Shown in pieces: positions 1 to 7,740 of a stretch of 33,307 nucleotides of DNA; the first letter of the stretch is position 1; each line of letters opens with the position of its first letter. The translations under genes were made by a program, and so were the position numbers. The notes under the pieces were generated by a model. That model was given only the letters and a program-made list of their open reading frames with translations, did not search any database and was not told the origin of the DNA. Origin of the DNA: a virus; the IMG/VR virus record IMGVR_UViG_3300030102_008449, positions 10,194 to 43,500 of that record. One strand, written 5' to 3'.

Positions 1-255
1 TGGTTTGATCCATTTAATATCATTAATAGTAGTACCCTTAACTACTTCTTTCCATAGGGGCATTAAATATGTTTTACCATTAAGCTCCAGTATAGAAGGG
101 GGCATAACCTCATTTTTATATTCATATTGGAATCTACTTACCCAAGTAGGACCAAAACCAGGACCATGTGAAAATGCTTTACCCTCTGGGGTATGGAATA
201 TCCTAGTTCTAGGATTACCATATTTATTTAAATTTGTGAATTTCCAAAGTGCCAT
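1..255 (-). CDS. Hypothetical phage protein, 3' part cut by window edge
   Basis: The reading frame opens with an ATG at 255 and stays open for 85 codons to the window edge, so the C-terminus is missing. The start lies directly after the stop of the next upstream gene (TAA at 257-259), with GGAAGATAAT just ahead as a plausible ribosome site. The visible part is rich in aromatic residues and prolines (for example HGPGFGPTW) and has no signal peptide or membrane segment. I do not recognise a family. The spacing fits the run of small accessory genes to its right. It could be a small soluble phage protein or the N-terminus of a larger one. Confidence 0.6.
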   Translation of the reverse strand, partial: MALWKFTNLNKYGNPRTRIFHTPEGKAFSHGPGFGPTWVSRFQYEYKNEVMPPSILELNGKTYLMPLWKEVVKGTTINDIKWIKP

Positions 256-256
256 A

Positions 257-418
257 TTATCTTCCGTTTAAAACTTCGTTTTCCCAATCAAAATCAGGTT
301 CATCATCCCAACCACCTGGAATTCTATATTCAACACCTTTACAATTTTGCTCATATTCTTCTGGTGTAACCCATTTTTCTACTTCATTACACCATACTAA
401 ACCGTCTATAATTTTCAT
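257..418 (-). CDS. Small acidic hypothetical protein (53 aa)
   Basis: The frame encodes 53 residues starting MKIIDGLVWC and ending ENEVLNGR. The start is supported by AAATAAAGGTT directly before the ATG, the same leader found at the 3325 gene and, with two more bases, at the ligase gene, and by the TTTCGTATATT motif about 25 bases upstream. The protein is acidic, with a run of Asp, Glu and Trp residues in the last third and two cysteines (10 and 26). No family is recognised. It appears to be the first gene of a short transcription unit with the partial gene to its left. Confidence 0.6.
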   Translation of the reverse strand: MKIIDGLVWCNEVEKWVTPEEYEQNCKGVEYRIPGGWDDEPDFDWENEVLNGR

Positions 419-429
419 AACCTTTATTT

Positions 430-594
430 TTATTTACTCTGTAAATATACGAAAGAAGGGTTGGAACTCCAACCCTTTTTATGCTTTTCTTTACGAGTAT
501 ATTTACTCTTATCACCATGATCTCGTTGAATCATGCGCCGCCTTATTAAAGCAGACATATGCCCTTCTTCTTTACTACGTTTTTTACGCTTCAT
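430..594 (-). CDS. Small very basic protein (54 aa)
   Basis: The ATG at 594 opens a 54-codon frame starting MKRKKRSKEEGHMS; Lys and Arg dominate the first 40 residues. The start overlaps the end of the upstream gene by 11 bases, and TTGGTT precedes the ATG, resembling the GGTT-ATG leaders used elsewhere here. The last 16 or so codons run through the hairpin at 456-477 and the TTTCGTATATT motif, so the DNA there would be both coding and regulatory. No family is assigned. Such short basic proteins in phages often bind nucleic acid, but that is only inference. Confidence 0.5.
   Translation of the reverse strand: MKRKKRSKEEGHMSALIRRRMIQRDHGDKSKYTRKEKHKKGWSSNPSFVYLQSK
444..454 (-). promoter_or_regulatory. 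TTTCGTATATT motif, copy 1
   Basis: Minus-strand TTTCGTATATT lies 25 bases before the ATG at 418. Identical or one-base-different copies occur at 4632, 19562, 27057, 29387 and 30685, all on the minus strand and just before minus-strand starts. It is a candidate phage promoter core or leader element. This copy abuts a hairpin (456-477). Confidence 0.5.
456..480. terminator. Hairpin with flanking T-run, possible terminator
   Basis: AAGGGTTGG (456-464) and CCAACCCTT (469-477) form a 9 bp stem with a 4-base loop. On the plus strand it is followed by T residues to 480, a good rho-independent shape, but no plus-strand gene needs it. On the minus strand only a short CTTTC follows before the promoter-like motif. 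It may separate the unit ending with the 430-594 gene from the unit starting at 418. Confidence 0.45.
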
Positions 595-730
595 AACCAA
601 CTACATTACTTTTAGAATTTAAATCTAAAGATAAAGCAGTACATAAATCTTCTAATCTACCTGCTTCAGCAACTAGTACTAGATCTTCATCCGTCATTAA
701 TTCAAAAAAACTTAATGTATTTAGTTTCAT
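584..730 (-). CDS. Small hypothetical protein (48 aa)
   Basis: The start is placed at the ATG at 730, giving 48 residues that begin MKLNTLSFFE. GGAAGAT lies just upstream as a ribosome site, and the previous gene ends at 732, so the two are one base apart. A longer version of this frame reaches 811 but would overlap the well-supported gene at 732-866 almost completely, so I reject it. The product is acidic and leucine-rich (ELMTDEDLVLVAEAGRLEDL) and probably helical. No known family is recognised. Confidence 0.6.
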   Translation of the reverse strand: MKLNTLSFFELMTDEDLVLVAEAGRLEDLCTALSLDLNSKSNVVGYEA

Positions 731-731
731 T

Positions 732-866
732 TTATCTTCCTTGACCCCTATAAGCTTTGACATAATTTTTACTTCCTTTTGATCTTGATGTTTTTGTTTT
801 AGCATGAACACCAGGTCTCTTTTTTTGTGGTTTTAATACATAAGTACTTGCAACTAATCTAGCCAT
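732..866 (-). CDS. Small basic phage protein (44 aa)
   Basis: The frame begins MARLVASTYV at the ATG at 866 and ends YRGQGR at 732. The C-terminal half is packed with Lys, Arg, Ser and Thr (KRPGVHAKTKTSRSKGSKNY), which resembles short conserved proteins of T4-like marine phages as I remember them; I could not search for it. The start lies 9 bases after the stop of the transglycosylase gene. The product is probably a soluble, disordered, nucleic-acid-binding peptide, but its function is unknown. Confidence 0.6.
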   Translation of the reverse strand: MARLVASTYVLKPQKKRPGVHAKTKTSRSKGSKNYVKAYRGQGR

Positions 867-875
867 ATTTTTTTA

Positions 876-1403
876 TTATAAATATAGCTCATAACCTGAA
901 AATTGTTCCATATATTGAGTTATTTTTACTCCATTACCATCTTTTGCTACTTTACCTGTTCTAAACCATTTTTTAACACTACCAGCACCACCTAAATGTG
1001 CCGCTGCTAGTATACCAGATTCAGTCACCAATATACCATTTACTTCTTGACCCTCAAACTTATCTATATACTTTTTTAATCTTTTTTTATTATAAAGTAA
1101 ATTTTGTTGCATAGCATACTCTTGTAAATCTGGACTATTAATAAATGCCTCTTTAGTTACTTTAATTTTTAGTGTTCTTAATGTTGATTTACCAAATTGA
1201 TACTTACCCATATAACCAAATTGATTAATGGCATTATATCTATTACCTGATTCTCTATGTCCTATGTCATGTAAAAATAAATTCATATCTTTTACAATTT
1301 CAACTTTTTTTGTAATTGGAATTTCAATAGGAATATTATTTGAAGTTGGTGCAACCATTGTTGGTGTTATTAACACCATTAAAATAGTTAATATATGTTT
1401 CAT
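876..1403 (-). CDS. Lytic transglycosylase-like peptidoglycan hydrolase
   Basis: The 175-residue protein starts with a signal-like hydrophobic segment (about residues 3-19, after MKH), so it may be exported or membrane anchored. Residues 48-75 carry an SLT/lysozyme-fold core: the likely catalytic Glu51 in HRESGNRYNA, then GYMGKYQFGKSTL. AAAHLGGAGSVKKWF (133-147) is also typical of the fold. It should cleave the MurNAc-GlcNAc bond of peptidoglycan, either during host lysis or during DNA entry. No tail domain is attached and no holin is recognised beside it, so its role in the cycle is open. The start follows the stop of the 1405-1575 gene by one base, with AAAGGAG about 22 bases upstream. Confidence 0.75.
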   Translation of the reverse strand: MKHILTILMVLITPTMVAPTSNNIPIEIPITKKVEIVKDMNLFLHDIGHRESGNRYNAINQFGYMGKYQFGKSTLRTLKIKVTKEAFINSPDLQEYAMQQNLLYNKKRLKKYIDKFEGQEVNGILVTESGILAAAHLGGAGSVKKWFRTGKVAKDGNGVKITQYMEQFSGYELYL

Positions 1404-1404
1404 A

Positions 1405-1575
1405 TTAGAAATTTTTAAGAAAGTCTCCTTTAATTGATTTAGACTTTAATTGTTGAGCTTTTTCATCATTTTTTAACATTTTATCTGTTAATCTCTCTAA
1501 ATGTTTACTCTTTTGTTTACCATAATCTGTAGTTATTTTATGGTATTTTTTATTTAATGATTTGATCTTTTTCAT
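1405..1575 (-). CDS. Small Lys-rich coiled protein (56 aa)
   Basis: The frame runs from the ATG at 1575 (MKKIKSLNKKYHKI) to a TAA at 1405, overlapping the end of the upstream DUF6356-like gene by 26 bases. GGAGGAG is found upstream inside that gene, somewhat far from the ATG. The product is highly charged and predicted to be helical (QKSKHLERLTDKMLKNDEKA). Its position between a small membrane protein and a transglycosylase suggests possible membership in a lysis-like group, but that is inference. No family is recognised. Confidence 0.5.
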   Translation of the reverse strand: MKKIKSLNKKYHKITTDYGKQKSKHLERLTDKMLKNDEKAQQLKSKSIKGDFLKNF

Positions 1576-1777
1576 ATTTAAATGGATCTCCTCCTAATTC
1601 TAGGATTTGTTGTTTTAATGCTTGGATATGTTTTAAATGTTTACTTAATATGTTTTTACTAGCATAATTTTCTAAAATATTAGGAAACCAAGCATGAATA
1701 AATAAAGCAGCTGAACTACTAATAGCTAACCACCAATGTTGCCAGTAAGTCATATTATTGTCTTTTAAATGTCTCAT
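1550..1777 (-). CDS. DUF6356-like small membrane protein
   Basis: The 75-residue protein carries MTYWQHWWLAISSSAALFIH from residue 9, a Trp-rich membrane-associated segment, followed by AWFPNILENYASKNI and a helical charged tail. This resembles the DUF6356 family as I know it; the function of that family is not established. The start at 1777 overlaps the upstream stop as ATGA, a typical coupled start; Met9 is an alternative. With the transglycosylase nearby, a role at the inner membrane, such as lysis, is possible but not shown. Confidence 0.6.
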   Translation of the reverse strand: MRHLKDNNMTYWQHWWLAISSSAALFIHAWFPNILENYASKNILSKHLKHIQALKQQILELGGDPFKYEKDQIIK

Positions 1778-2391
1778 ATTCTTGAAATATATTGGTTAAC
1801 ATCATCTTCTTCCTCTTCTAAACCTAACTCTTTTAAACGTTGTAAATGATAATCATCTACTTCCCATTCAATATTTTCTGATGTTCCATAATGTTCTTGT
1901 TGTGATTCAATTTGTTTAACATCTTGTTTATTAAATATATCACCAACAGTTAAAAAATAATGATTATAACACAGTAATTGAATGTTATCTAAGCTGTAAT
2001 TATTACTGTTTTTGTCTTTAAAATGAAGTAACAAAGGCATTTTATAATCCAATACTCGCCTTTCTTTAAAAGAACATACAGCACATTCCTCTGATAAATA
2101 TCCCTGCTCTATTAAAGCATACTTAAGTTTATTAGGATCAAATGAAGAAGCAGCTATTCTTCCCTCAATTATTTCTTTCATATGAGGCATTTTTTTGGAG
2201 CCTTTTAAAAATTTAGGGATACCTTTACCAGCTTGATTTTTATGGGTATCAAACAAATTATACATTTTAGCATATTTCTTATAATGTTGATAAGAAACAT
2301 GTAAATATCTAGCTGCGGCCATATTAGATAATGTTTTACCCTGAGCCGCAACTATTTGTTCTTTACTTAAGAATTTCTTCTTATTTGCCAT
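1774..2391 (-). CDS. HNH-like endonuclease with N-terminal HTH
   Basis: I place the start at the ATG at 2391 (MANKKKFLSKEQ), which overlaps the upstream gene by 11 bases; an ATG at 2418 is possible but would overlap by 38. Residues 20-45 look like a helix-turn-helix (LSNMAAARYLHVSYQHYKKY). Residues 103-144 hold the HNH-type pattern: C103-x2-C106, a His123 in LLLHFKDKN, NxQLLC141-x2-H144. The product is a 205-residue putative DNA endonuclease or DNA-binding protein. The C-terminal 40 residues are very acidic. It could be a homing-type nuclease, but the second catalytic residues are not certain and it may be only a zinc-binding regulator. Confidence 0.6.
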   Translation of the reverse strand: MANKKKFLSKEQIVAAQGKTLSNMAAARYLHVSYQHYKKYAKMYNLFDTHKNQAGKGIPKFLKGSKKMPHMKEIIEGRIAASSFDPNKLKYALIEQGYLSEECAVCSFKERRVLDYKMPLLLHFKDKNSNNYSLDNIQLLCYNHYFLTVGDIFNKQDVKQIESQQEHYGTSENIEWEVDDYHLQRLKELGLEEEEDDVNQYISRI

Positions 2392-2713
2392 CTTCGTCTT
2401 TAATTGTAATAGGACCAATCAGATTTTTTTCATCTTCCTTATCAAAATCTAGCCTTTCTGCTTTATTTGATTTATCTAATTCTTTTTCAGCCTTTTCCTG
2501 ATCAATATACCTTTCATACTCCTTAGCATCCATAATAACAGTTTCAATCCAAGTATGATCCCCTTCACCCATCATTATAGGTACTCCTTGTTTTCTTCCA
2601 TCACCTAACCCGGCTTCAGAACATTTAACACAATAATCGTAACCATATTGAGTTAATCTTAACTCTGGCATATCCTCTCCGCATGAGGAACATTTTATCA
2701 TTTTAAAATTCAT
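2381..2713 (-). CDS. DksA/TraR-like zinc-finger protein
   Basis: The start at 2713 gives 110 residues beginning MNFKMIKCSSCG; an in-frame ATG at 2746 would add 11 residues, and the choice is uncertain. Near the N-terminus CSSCGEDMPELR followed by YDYCVKC is a four-cysteine zinc ribbon of the DksA/TraR type, in which the finger normally sits after a coiled coil. The coiled coil is absent here, but a charged helical region follows (residues about 65-95). DksA-like proteins act at the RNA polymerase secondary channel; whether this short form does is inference. It overlaps the HNH gene by 11 bases. Confidence 0.55.
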   Translation of the reverse strand: MNFKMIKCSSCGEDMPELRLTQYGYDYCVKCSEAGLGDGRKQGVPIMMGEGDHTWIETVIMDAKEYERYIDQEKAEKELDKSNKAERLDFDKEDEKNLIGPITIKDEDGK

Positions 2714-2764
2714 ATTAATTGATTGTTTATTTGTAGTCTGTAGCATAAATATATAACTTTTATT

Positions 2765-3325
2765 TTAATTTAATTTCTTACTTAATATCATTTCATTAAA
2801 CCCATTAACTTCATTATCTAAAAATAATGTAGTAAATTCAGAATAAACTGGAATTGTGTGATTATGTTTTAAACCTGGGTTTAAATTTAAGCTTAAACTA
2901 TTAGATTCCATATCTATAATTTGTTGTTTATGTATTAAAGAAAATCTAAAAATATCAGATTGAATAACAACAACAGCTAAATAATCAAAAATATAATCAT
3001 TACCATCTTTTTTAGATTCCCTTAGATCAATAATATTAGATTTAGTAGAATCGTTCCAATGTTTTAACTCAATTAATATTCTTTTACCATAAGTAATATC
3101 TCTAGATAATTGTGGTACCCCACTGACTTGATATCCTCTTTTTTCCTCAGTAATAAAGTCATAGCCAGTTCCGTCTTCTTGTTCCCAACCAAAAACATCA
3201 GCTATAACTGGTTCTAATAAACTACCACAACTGCCTCCTATACCATTAGGATTAGCCTTTACCCAATAATGGGAATAATTATTAAGGAATTGAATGGCTC
3301 CTTTACCATCTCTTGATTTGCTCAT
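2765..3325 (-). CDS. Putative PD-(D/E)XK-type endonuclease
   Basis: This 186-residue protein has an E38 ... D56 ... E86-x-K88 arrangement (SLLEPVIADVF, GTGYDFIT, LIELKHW), each part next to predicted strands, and a later hydrophobic strand (FDYLAVVVIQS). That layout is the usual one of PD-(D/E)XK nucleases and restriction-like enzymes, but the match is by pattern only. The start is well supported by AAATAAAGGTT before the ATG. It lies just downstream of DNA ligase, so a role in DNA repair, recombination or host DNA breakdown is plausible. It might alternatively be a structural protein with no catalysis. Confidence 0.4.
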   Translation of the reverse strand: MSKSRDGKGAIQFLNNYSHYWVKANPNGIGGSCGSLLEPVIADVFGWEQEDGTGYDFITEEKRGYQVSGVPQLSRDITYGKRILIELKHWNDSTKSNIIDLRESKKDGNDYIFDYLAVVVIQSDIFRFSLIHKQQIIDMESNSLSLNLNPGLKHNHTIPVYSEFTTLFLDNEVNGFNEMILSKKLN

Positions 3326-3334
3326 AACCTTTAT

Positions 3335-4603
3335 TTATAATTCTCTTTTATTTCCATGTATATGTTTTACAGTTGGGAATCTTAAGCTAATTCCCCCTTT
3401 ATCATTTTTGGTTTCTTCAAAATACTGAACTGTAATTATTTTACCTACAATTGAACCATCCATATACTGTAAACGTTGATCTTGAGTCCAACCACTACCA
3501 ACTTTTACTTTATGTCCTTTATGTTCAATCCATACTTGTGATAACATAGGAACAGTTTCTGATCTACCATCAACTACTATTTCATGATCATCAATATCAA
3601 AATCAATTACTTTATATTCAGCATCAAAGAATTTTTTTATTTTAAGTAAATTTTTACTACGTTTTCCTTCATAGCCAACGTCATTACGTACCATAAACCC
3701 TTCCCAATCCTTTTCAGTTGCCATTTGGCCCCACATATCAAAGTGTCTACCATCTGTTATTTGAAATTGTTCTGTATAACGTAAAATATCCTTTTTTACA
3801 AATCTACTCTGTAGCCAACCTCTTAGTTTAGCTAATCTTTCAGATAATATTTCCGTACCCTTTTTATTATCAAAGTCAGGTTTATGGATCATATCAAATA
3901 TCATGAATATGGGATTTTCTATTTGATGGTCTTTACGTCTAAGTTCTTTCATTACACCTTGAAAGTCTTCATTACCGTTTTCATCCATTAAACAAATTTC
4001 ACCATCAAATACAGTATTAATAATACCAGTAGACTCAATAGCCCATTTTACTTTATTTAAAGTAGTTAATTCTTTACCCATTCTAGAATAAAGTGTACAA
4101 TTACCCTCAAAATCAGTTACTGCTAAACATCTAACACCATCCAATTTTCTAGAAGCATACCAATTTTCATTTACCCAATCACATTTACCTTTATATTCCT
4201 GAGCTAATGCTACAGAAAATGTAGGCACTAAACCAGGAACCGCTTTATTAATAACTTTATCTCCTGCTCTAATATCTAAATTTTTATCTATGATTTTATA
4301 TATTAATTCTCCACCTATAATGCTATCTACAAACCCATTTACTATAGCTATAGCCTTATGACCTGTAACTGATCTAGTACTTAACATATCTAATACACTA
4401 AATAAATTATAACTACCAACTAAATCTAATTTATCTTGATTTTTAAGACATGTTTTACTAGTAACATAATATTGTTTAAATGGATTGTAAGTATATTCTA
4501 ATACTTTATGAATAAATGGGTCAGCGTCCTTTATTATTTGGACTTTTTCTGTACTACTACTTGTAGACCGCATTTTATCTATGAAATCTTGGAGTTTTTG
4601 CAT
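3335..4603 (-). CDS. ATP-dependent DNA ligase (gp30-like)
   Basis: The 422-residue protein contains the ligase motifs in order: motif I KLDGVR (153-158, Lys153 is the adenylated lysine), SRMGKEL (173-179), FDGEI (199-203), EGFMVR (301-306) and LLKIKKF (319-325), then an OB-type C-terminal part. It seals nicks in duplex DNA using ATP during replication and repair in the host cytoplasm. Length is near that of T4 ligase (about 490). The start is preceded by AAATAAAGGTTAT and, about 29 bases upstream, by the TTTCGTATATT motif, so it probably heads its own transcription unit with the 2765-3325 gene. Confidence 0.9.
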   Translation of the reverse strand: MQKLQDFIDKMRSTSSSTEKVQIIKDADPFIHKVLEYTYNPFKQYYVTSKTCLKNQDKLDLVGSYNLFSVLDMLSTRSVTGHKAIAIVNGFVDSIIGGELIYKIIDKNLDIRAGDKVINKAVPGLVPTFSVALAQEYKGKCDWVNENWYASRKLDGVRCLAVTDFEGNCTLYSRMGKELTTLNKVKWAIESTGIINTVFDGEICLMDENGNEDFQGVMKELRRKDHQIENPIFMIFDMIHKPDFDNKKGTEILSERLAKLRGWLQSRFVKKDILRYTEQFQITDGRHFDMWGQMATEKDWEGFMVRNDVGYEGKRSKNLLKIKKFFDAEYKVIDFDIDDHEIVVDGRSETVPMLSQVWIEHKGHKVKVGSGWTQDQRLQYMDGSIVGKIITVQYFEETKNDKGGISLRFPTVKHIHGNKREL

Positions 4604-4631
4604 ATAACCTTTATTTTTAAAATTATGGCTA

Positions 4632-4642
4632 AATATACGAAA
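4632..4642 (-). promoter_or_regulatory. TTTCGTATATT motif, copy 2 (before DNA ligase)
   Basis: Minus-strand TTTCGTATATT followed by TAG lies between the stop of the glycosyltransferase gene at 4649 and the ligase ATG at 4603. It is identical to copy 1 over 13 bases (TTTCGTATATTTA). This is the clearest intergenic copy, and its position fits a promoter for the ligase unit. Confidence 0.55.
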
Positions 4643-4648
4643 GAATTT

Positions 4649-5803
4649 TTACTTCTCCAAATGATCTGTGTATTCTTTTAAATGAATTATAGATATTTGT
4701 AAATTACCTAATTTAAATTCACCTGTTGCGCCACTATCTTTTAATATAGCAGCTAATTGAGTTATATAAGTATAATCTTGTTGAGTAAAATTAAATGCAT
4801 CTATTGATATTAATATATCATTTTGTTTTTCATTATCATGTGGTTTAATTCTATTAAATAGATTAGTAACTGTTCTTTTACCTTCTTTTTCAACATAATC
4901 AAGATAATCACAATCAACATATAAAGTATCAAACCAAGGTTCCAAAGCCTCAATTAATTGAGGATTACAGTTGCTAATAATCAATCCTTTATTATATTTA
5001 GGATTAATAATAGGATACTGATATTCATTGTTTTGGATCCATTCGCCCCATTTTCTTAAATATTCCCTTCTACATCTATCCATAGTTTCCTTATAGTCAG
5101 CATTTTCAATACCAACACCTTCATTCCATCTGTGTCCTCTACAAGTCATATGATAACATAAAGCATCTCTAGATTGTATCATTTCTAAACCACCTAAAAT
5201 CCACTTATTAAATATATCTGAATCTTCATAACCGTAAGGTGCAAAACGTTGATCATGTCCCCCTACTTTAAAATGGTCTTCCTTATATAACATCCAAGGA
5301 GCAAATATACCTTTAGTAGTCCTATCCTTATCTACTATTAGAGTGTTACTACAAAATATTTCAAATGCCTTCCAATCAAAATCATGATGATCAATTCCAA
5401 AATTCTGAGTATGTTTTTCTAACCCAGCTGGATGTATTGGTGGTTCAATTCTAGTAGCACAAACAACTTTGCCCTTATCTAAATGTTTTAGCATATTTTC
5501 AAAATAACCAGGACCAATAATCATATCTGAGTGTAAAATAGATACAATATCTGTTTTAGCTCTTCTCATTCCTTCATCATACCAGTAAGTGTGGCCTTTT
5601 CTTTCCTTATCAATAATAATAGTTAATTTATCATCAACTAGAGATTCTAGCCATTTATCTGTGTTATCTTCGGATGCGTCATCAATAATAATCATAGGGA
5701 CATTAGGAGCAAATTTTTTAATACTAGCATAAGTATTTTTTAAATGCTCTAAAGTATTATGACTTGGTATTATGACAGTATGTTGTGCATTCGTTTTTTC
5801 CAT
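4649..5803 (-). CDS. GT-A glycosyltransferase family 2 with unusual C-terminal domain
   Basis: Residues 8-120 form a GT2 fold: HTVIIPSHN, MIIIDDASEDNTDKWLE and LHSDMIIGPGYFE, where the S-D pair fills the place of the DxD metal motif. Around 190-225 APYGYEDSDIFNKW has the acidic pair common in GT2 enzymes. The last 120 residues (from about 265) form a separate alpha/beta domain that I do not recognise. The protein should transfer a sugar from a nucleotide donor to an unknown acceptor. The gene begins 34 bases inside the upstream gene and is the last of the long glycan block before the ligase promoter. Confidence 0.75.
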   Translation of the reverse strand: MEKTNAQHTVIIPSHNTLEHLKNTYASIKKFAPNVPMIIIDDASEDNTDKWLESLVDDKLTIIIDKERKGHTYWYDEGMRRAKTDIVSILHSDMIIGPGYFENMLKHLDKGKVVCATRIEPPIHPAGLEKHTQNFGIDHHDFDWKAFEIFCSNTLIVDKDRTTKGIFAPWMLYKEDHFKVGGHDQRFAPYGYEDSDIFNKWILGGLEMIQSRDALCYHMTCRGHRWNEGVGIENADYKETMDRCRREYLRKWGEWIQNNEYQYPIINPKYNKGLIISNCNPQLIEALEPWFDTLYVDCDYLDYVEKEGKRTVTNLFNRIKPHDNEKQNDILISIDAFNFTQQDYTYITQLAAILKDSGATGEFKLGNLQISIIHLKEYTDHLEK

Positions 5804-6753
5804 TTATTTAAATCGTAATGTTCTTTATATAATTTTTTTGTTTTAATACTACATGCATTATAAAAATCTGGATCGTTTTGGAGTCTATGAGCTAATGTTC
5901 TAGCCTTACTTACATCATCTACTGCTACTGATAAATCAGGATGGCAAAATCTTTGTGTATCAACCTTAATATTACCAATACAAGGAATACCAAAGTAAGC
6001 ACAATTTAAACTAAAAGTACCAGCTGCTATAGTTGGCATTAAATGTACTGCGTATTTGAACGTAGATAAAACATTCATCCATCCACCCCATGATAGTCGT
6101 TGAAGATGATTCAAATTAGGTATACTATGTTCATTTTCTCTTTTAGCATGAGAGTCTTGAGTCCATTTTTCACCCTCAAATTCTTGTGCTACAATATAAC
6201 TTTGAAAACCCCCATACCATCTAGCAAAATTCCCACCAATAATTACCTTATTTTCTTTAGTTGGGTTAATATGTTTAATTAATTCCTCAATAAGTAAAGT
6301 ATTAATAACATTAATTTCTTTATTTGGAAATAATCCTTTATAAAATGAACTATCTATTTGATTATGAGCAAATATACTATCACACTTAGATAATATATTA
6401 TAAAAATTAAATTGATCTACTATTTCATAATCATTAAACCACCAATTAGGTCCTTCCTGGATATAATGTACTTTACTATTATTATTTTTTAAAATATCAA
6501 TAAAATTAGAAGCGTAAAATTGTGAATATGGATTTTGAACGTTACCAATTTTAGTACCTTCAGCACTTAAATTTAATTTACCTTTAGGTAAAATTAAAAA
6601 TATATGATCATAACCTATAATACTATTATACTCGGTTAATGGAAAATGCTCAGCATCTAAAGCATGCATCCAAGCAAACTCAGTACGCATATTAGGATGA
6701 TCTACAGGTATTTTACCTGTAAATCCCATTTCAGATATAAACGCTATTTTCAT
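5770..6753 (-). CDS. GT-B-fold glycosyltransferase-like protein
   Basis: This 327-residue protein has the general outline of a GT-B transferase: an N-terminal Rossmann-like half, then KVIIGGNFARWYGGF at about 165-180 and a C-terminal half with HLMPTIAAGTFSLNCAYFGIP (about 237-257) where GT4 enzymes usually have their nucleotide-sugar contacts. The usual Glu-x7-Glu is not visible, so activity is not certain. Its start overlaps the Gmd stop by one base as TAATG, so the two are translated together. The donor is unknown, but a GDP-linked sugar from Gmd is a reasonable guess. Confidence 0.6.
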   Translation of the reverse strand: MKIAFISEMGFTGKIPVDHPNMRTEFAWMHALDAEHFPLTEYNSIIGYDHIFLILPKGKLNLSAEGTKIGNVQNPYSQFYASNFIDILKNNNSKVHYIQEGPNWWFNDYEIVDQFNFYNILSKCDSIFAHNQIDSSFYKGLFPNKEINVINTLLIEELIKHINPTKENKVIIGGNFARWYGGFQSYIVAQEFEGEKWTQDSHAKRENEHSIPNLNHLQRLSWGGWMNVLSTFKYAVHLMPTIAAGTFSLNCAYFGIPCIGNIKVDTQRFCHPDLSVAVDDVSKARTLAHRLQNDPDFYNACSIKTKKLYKEHYDLNKWKKRMHNILS

Positions 6754-7739
6754 TAATTAGGTTTTGTATAATATTTAAAATAATCTAACCAATAATCAGT
6801 CATTTCCTTCATCATTTCTTCAAATGTATACTTAGGTTTCCAACCTAATTCAGTTCTTATTTTAGTTGAATCACCTTTTAGATATGGTAATTCTTCAGGT
6901 CTCAGGAATTTAGGGTTTTGCACTACATAATCTTTGTAATCTAAATCTAAACGATTAAATACTAATTCACACATTTCTCTTACTGAATGTGTTTCCATAG
7001 TTGAAACAATCCAATCACCAGGTTCATCATGTTGCATCATTAAATGCATTGCCCTTACATAATCATATGAATGACCCCAATCTCTATAAGAATCCATATT
7101 ACCTAATTCTAGTTTATCTTGTAATCCTAATTTAATTCTAACTGCCGCTTTTACTACTTTATTAGTCACAAAATTACTACCTCTTCTAGGTGATTCATGA
7201 TTAAATAAAATTCCATTTGTAGCATGTAACCCATATGCACGTCTATAATTTCGTACAATATTATAACCAAAAACTTTAGCACAACCATATGGAGAAACTG
7301 GGTTCATAATAGTAGTTTCTCTTTGAAAATTATCATCTTCAACTGATAAGCCAAACATTTCAGATGAACTAGCTTGATAGAATTTAGCTTTAGGACATGC
7401 TCTTCTATATGCCTCTAATATATTAATTACACCTAGGGCATTAGTTTGAACAGTATATTGAGGTATATCAAAACTAATTCTAACATGAGATTGAGCAGCT
7501 ATATTGTAGATTTCATCTGGTTGGATTTTATCTAATAATCTTTCTAATCCTCCTTGGTCTAATAAATCACCATAGTATGTAGTTAATTTAGGTTGTACAT
7601 GTTGTATCCTAGTATTTTGTTCCTCAGCCATTGAATGACGTCTAACAATACCATGTACTTCATAACCTAGTTCAAGTAAATATTCTGCAAGATAACTTCC
7701 ATCTTGTCCTGAAATACCTGTAATAAATGCTTTTTTCAT
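6753..7739 (-). CDS. gmd: GDP-mannose 4,6-dehydratase
   Basis: The 328-residue protein starts MKKAFITGISGQDGSYLAEY, with the GxxGxxG dinucleotide site at 8-14 and the Gmd-type QDGSY. SSSEMFG (124-130) provides the Ser and Glu, and Y151-x3-K155 (YGCAK) completes the catalytic set of the extended SDR family. HESPRRG (181-187) is a further typical Gmd block. It converts GDP-mannose to GDP-4-keto-6-deoxymannose, the branch point to GDP-fucose, GDP-rhamnose or GDP-perosamine. Slightly shorter than E. coli Gmd (373). Neighbours are a DegT-like protein and a formyltransferase, which points to a perosamine-type sugar. Confidence 0.92.
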   Translation of the reverse strand: MKKAFITGISGQDGSYLAEYLLELGYEVHGIVRRHSMAEEQNTRIQHVQPKLTTYYGDLLDQGGLERLLDKIQPDEIYNIAAQSHVRISFDIPQYTVQTNALGVINILEAYRRACPKAKFYQASSSEMFGLSVEDDNFQRETTIMNPVSPYGCAKVFGYNIVRNYRRAYGLHATNGILFNHESPRRGSNFVTNKVVKAAVRIKLGLQDKLELGNMDSYRDWGHSYDYVRAMHLMMQHDEPGDWIVSTMETHSVREMCELVFNRLDLDYKDYVVQNPKFLRPEELPYLKGDSTKIRTELGWKPKYTFEEMMKEMTDYWLDYFKYYTKPN

Positions 7740-7740
7740 A

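Noticed and set aside
5-596. Plus-strand frames at the left end
   Set aside because: They lie opposite supported minus-strand genes, have no ribosome sites and give low-complexity proteins typical of antisense of AT-rich genes.
584-811. Long version of the 584 gene with start at 811
   Set aside because: It would overlap the basic 44-residue gene at 732-866 almost throughout; the ATG at 730 has a good ribosome site and fits the gap.
3335-3345. TATAAATA before the 3325 gene as a T4 late promoter
   Set aside because: It is too close to the ATG, overlaps the ligase stop, and is part of the AAATAAAGGTT ribosome leader shared with other genes.
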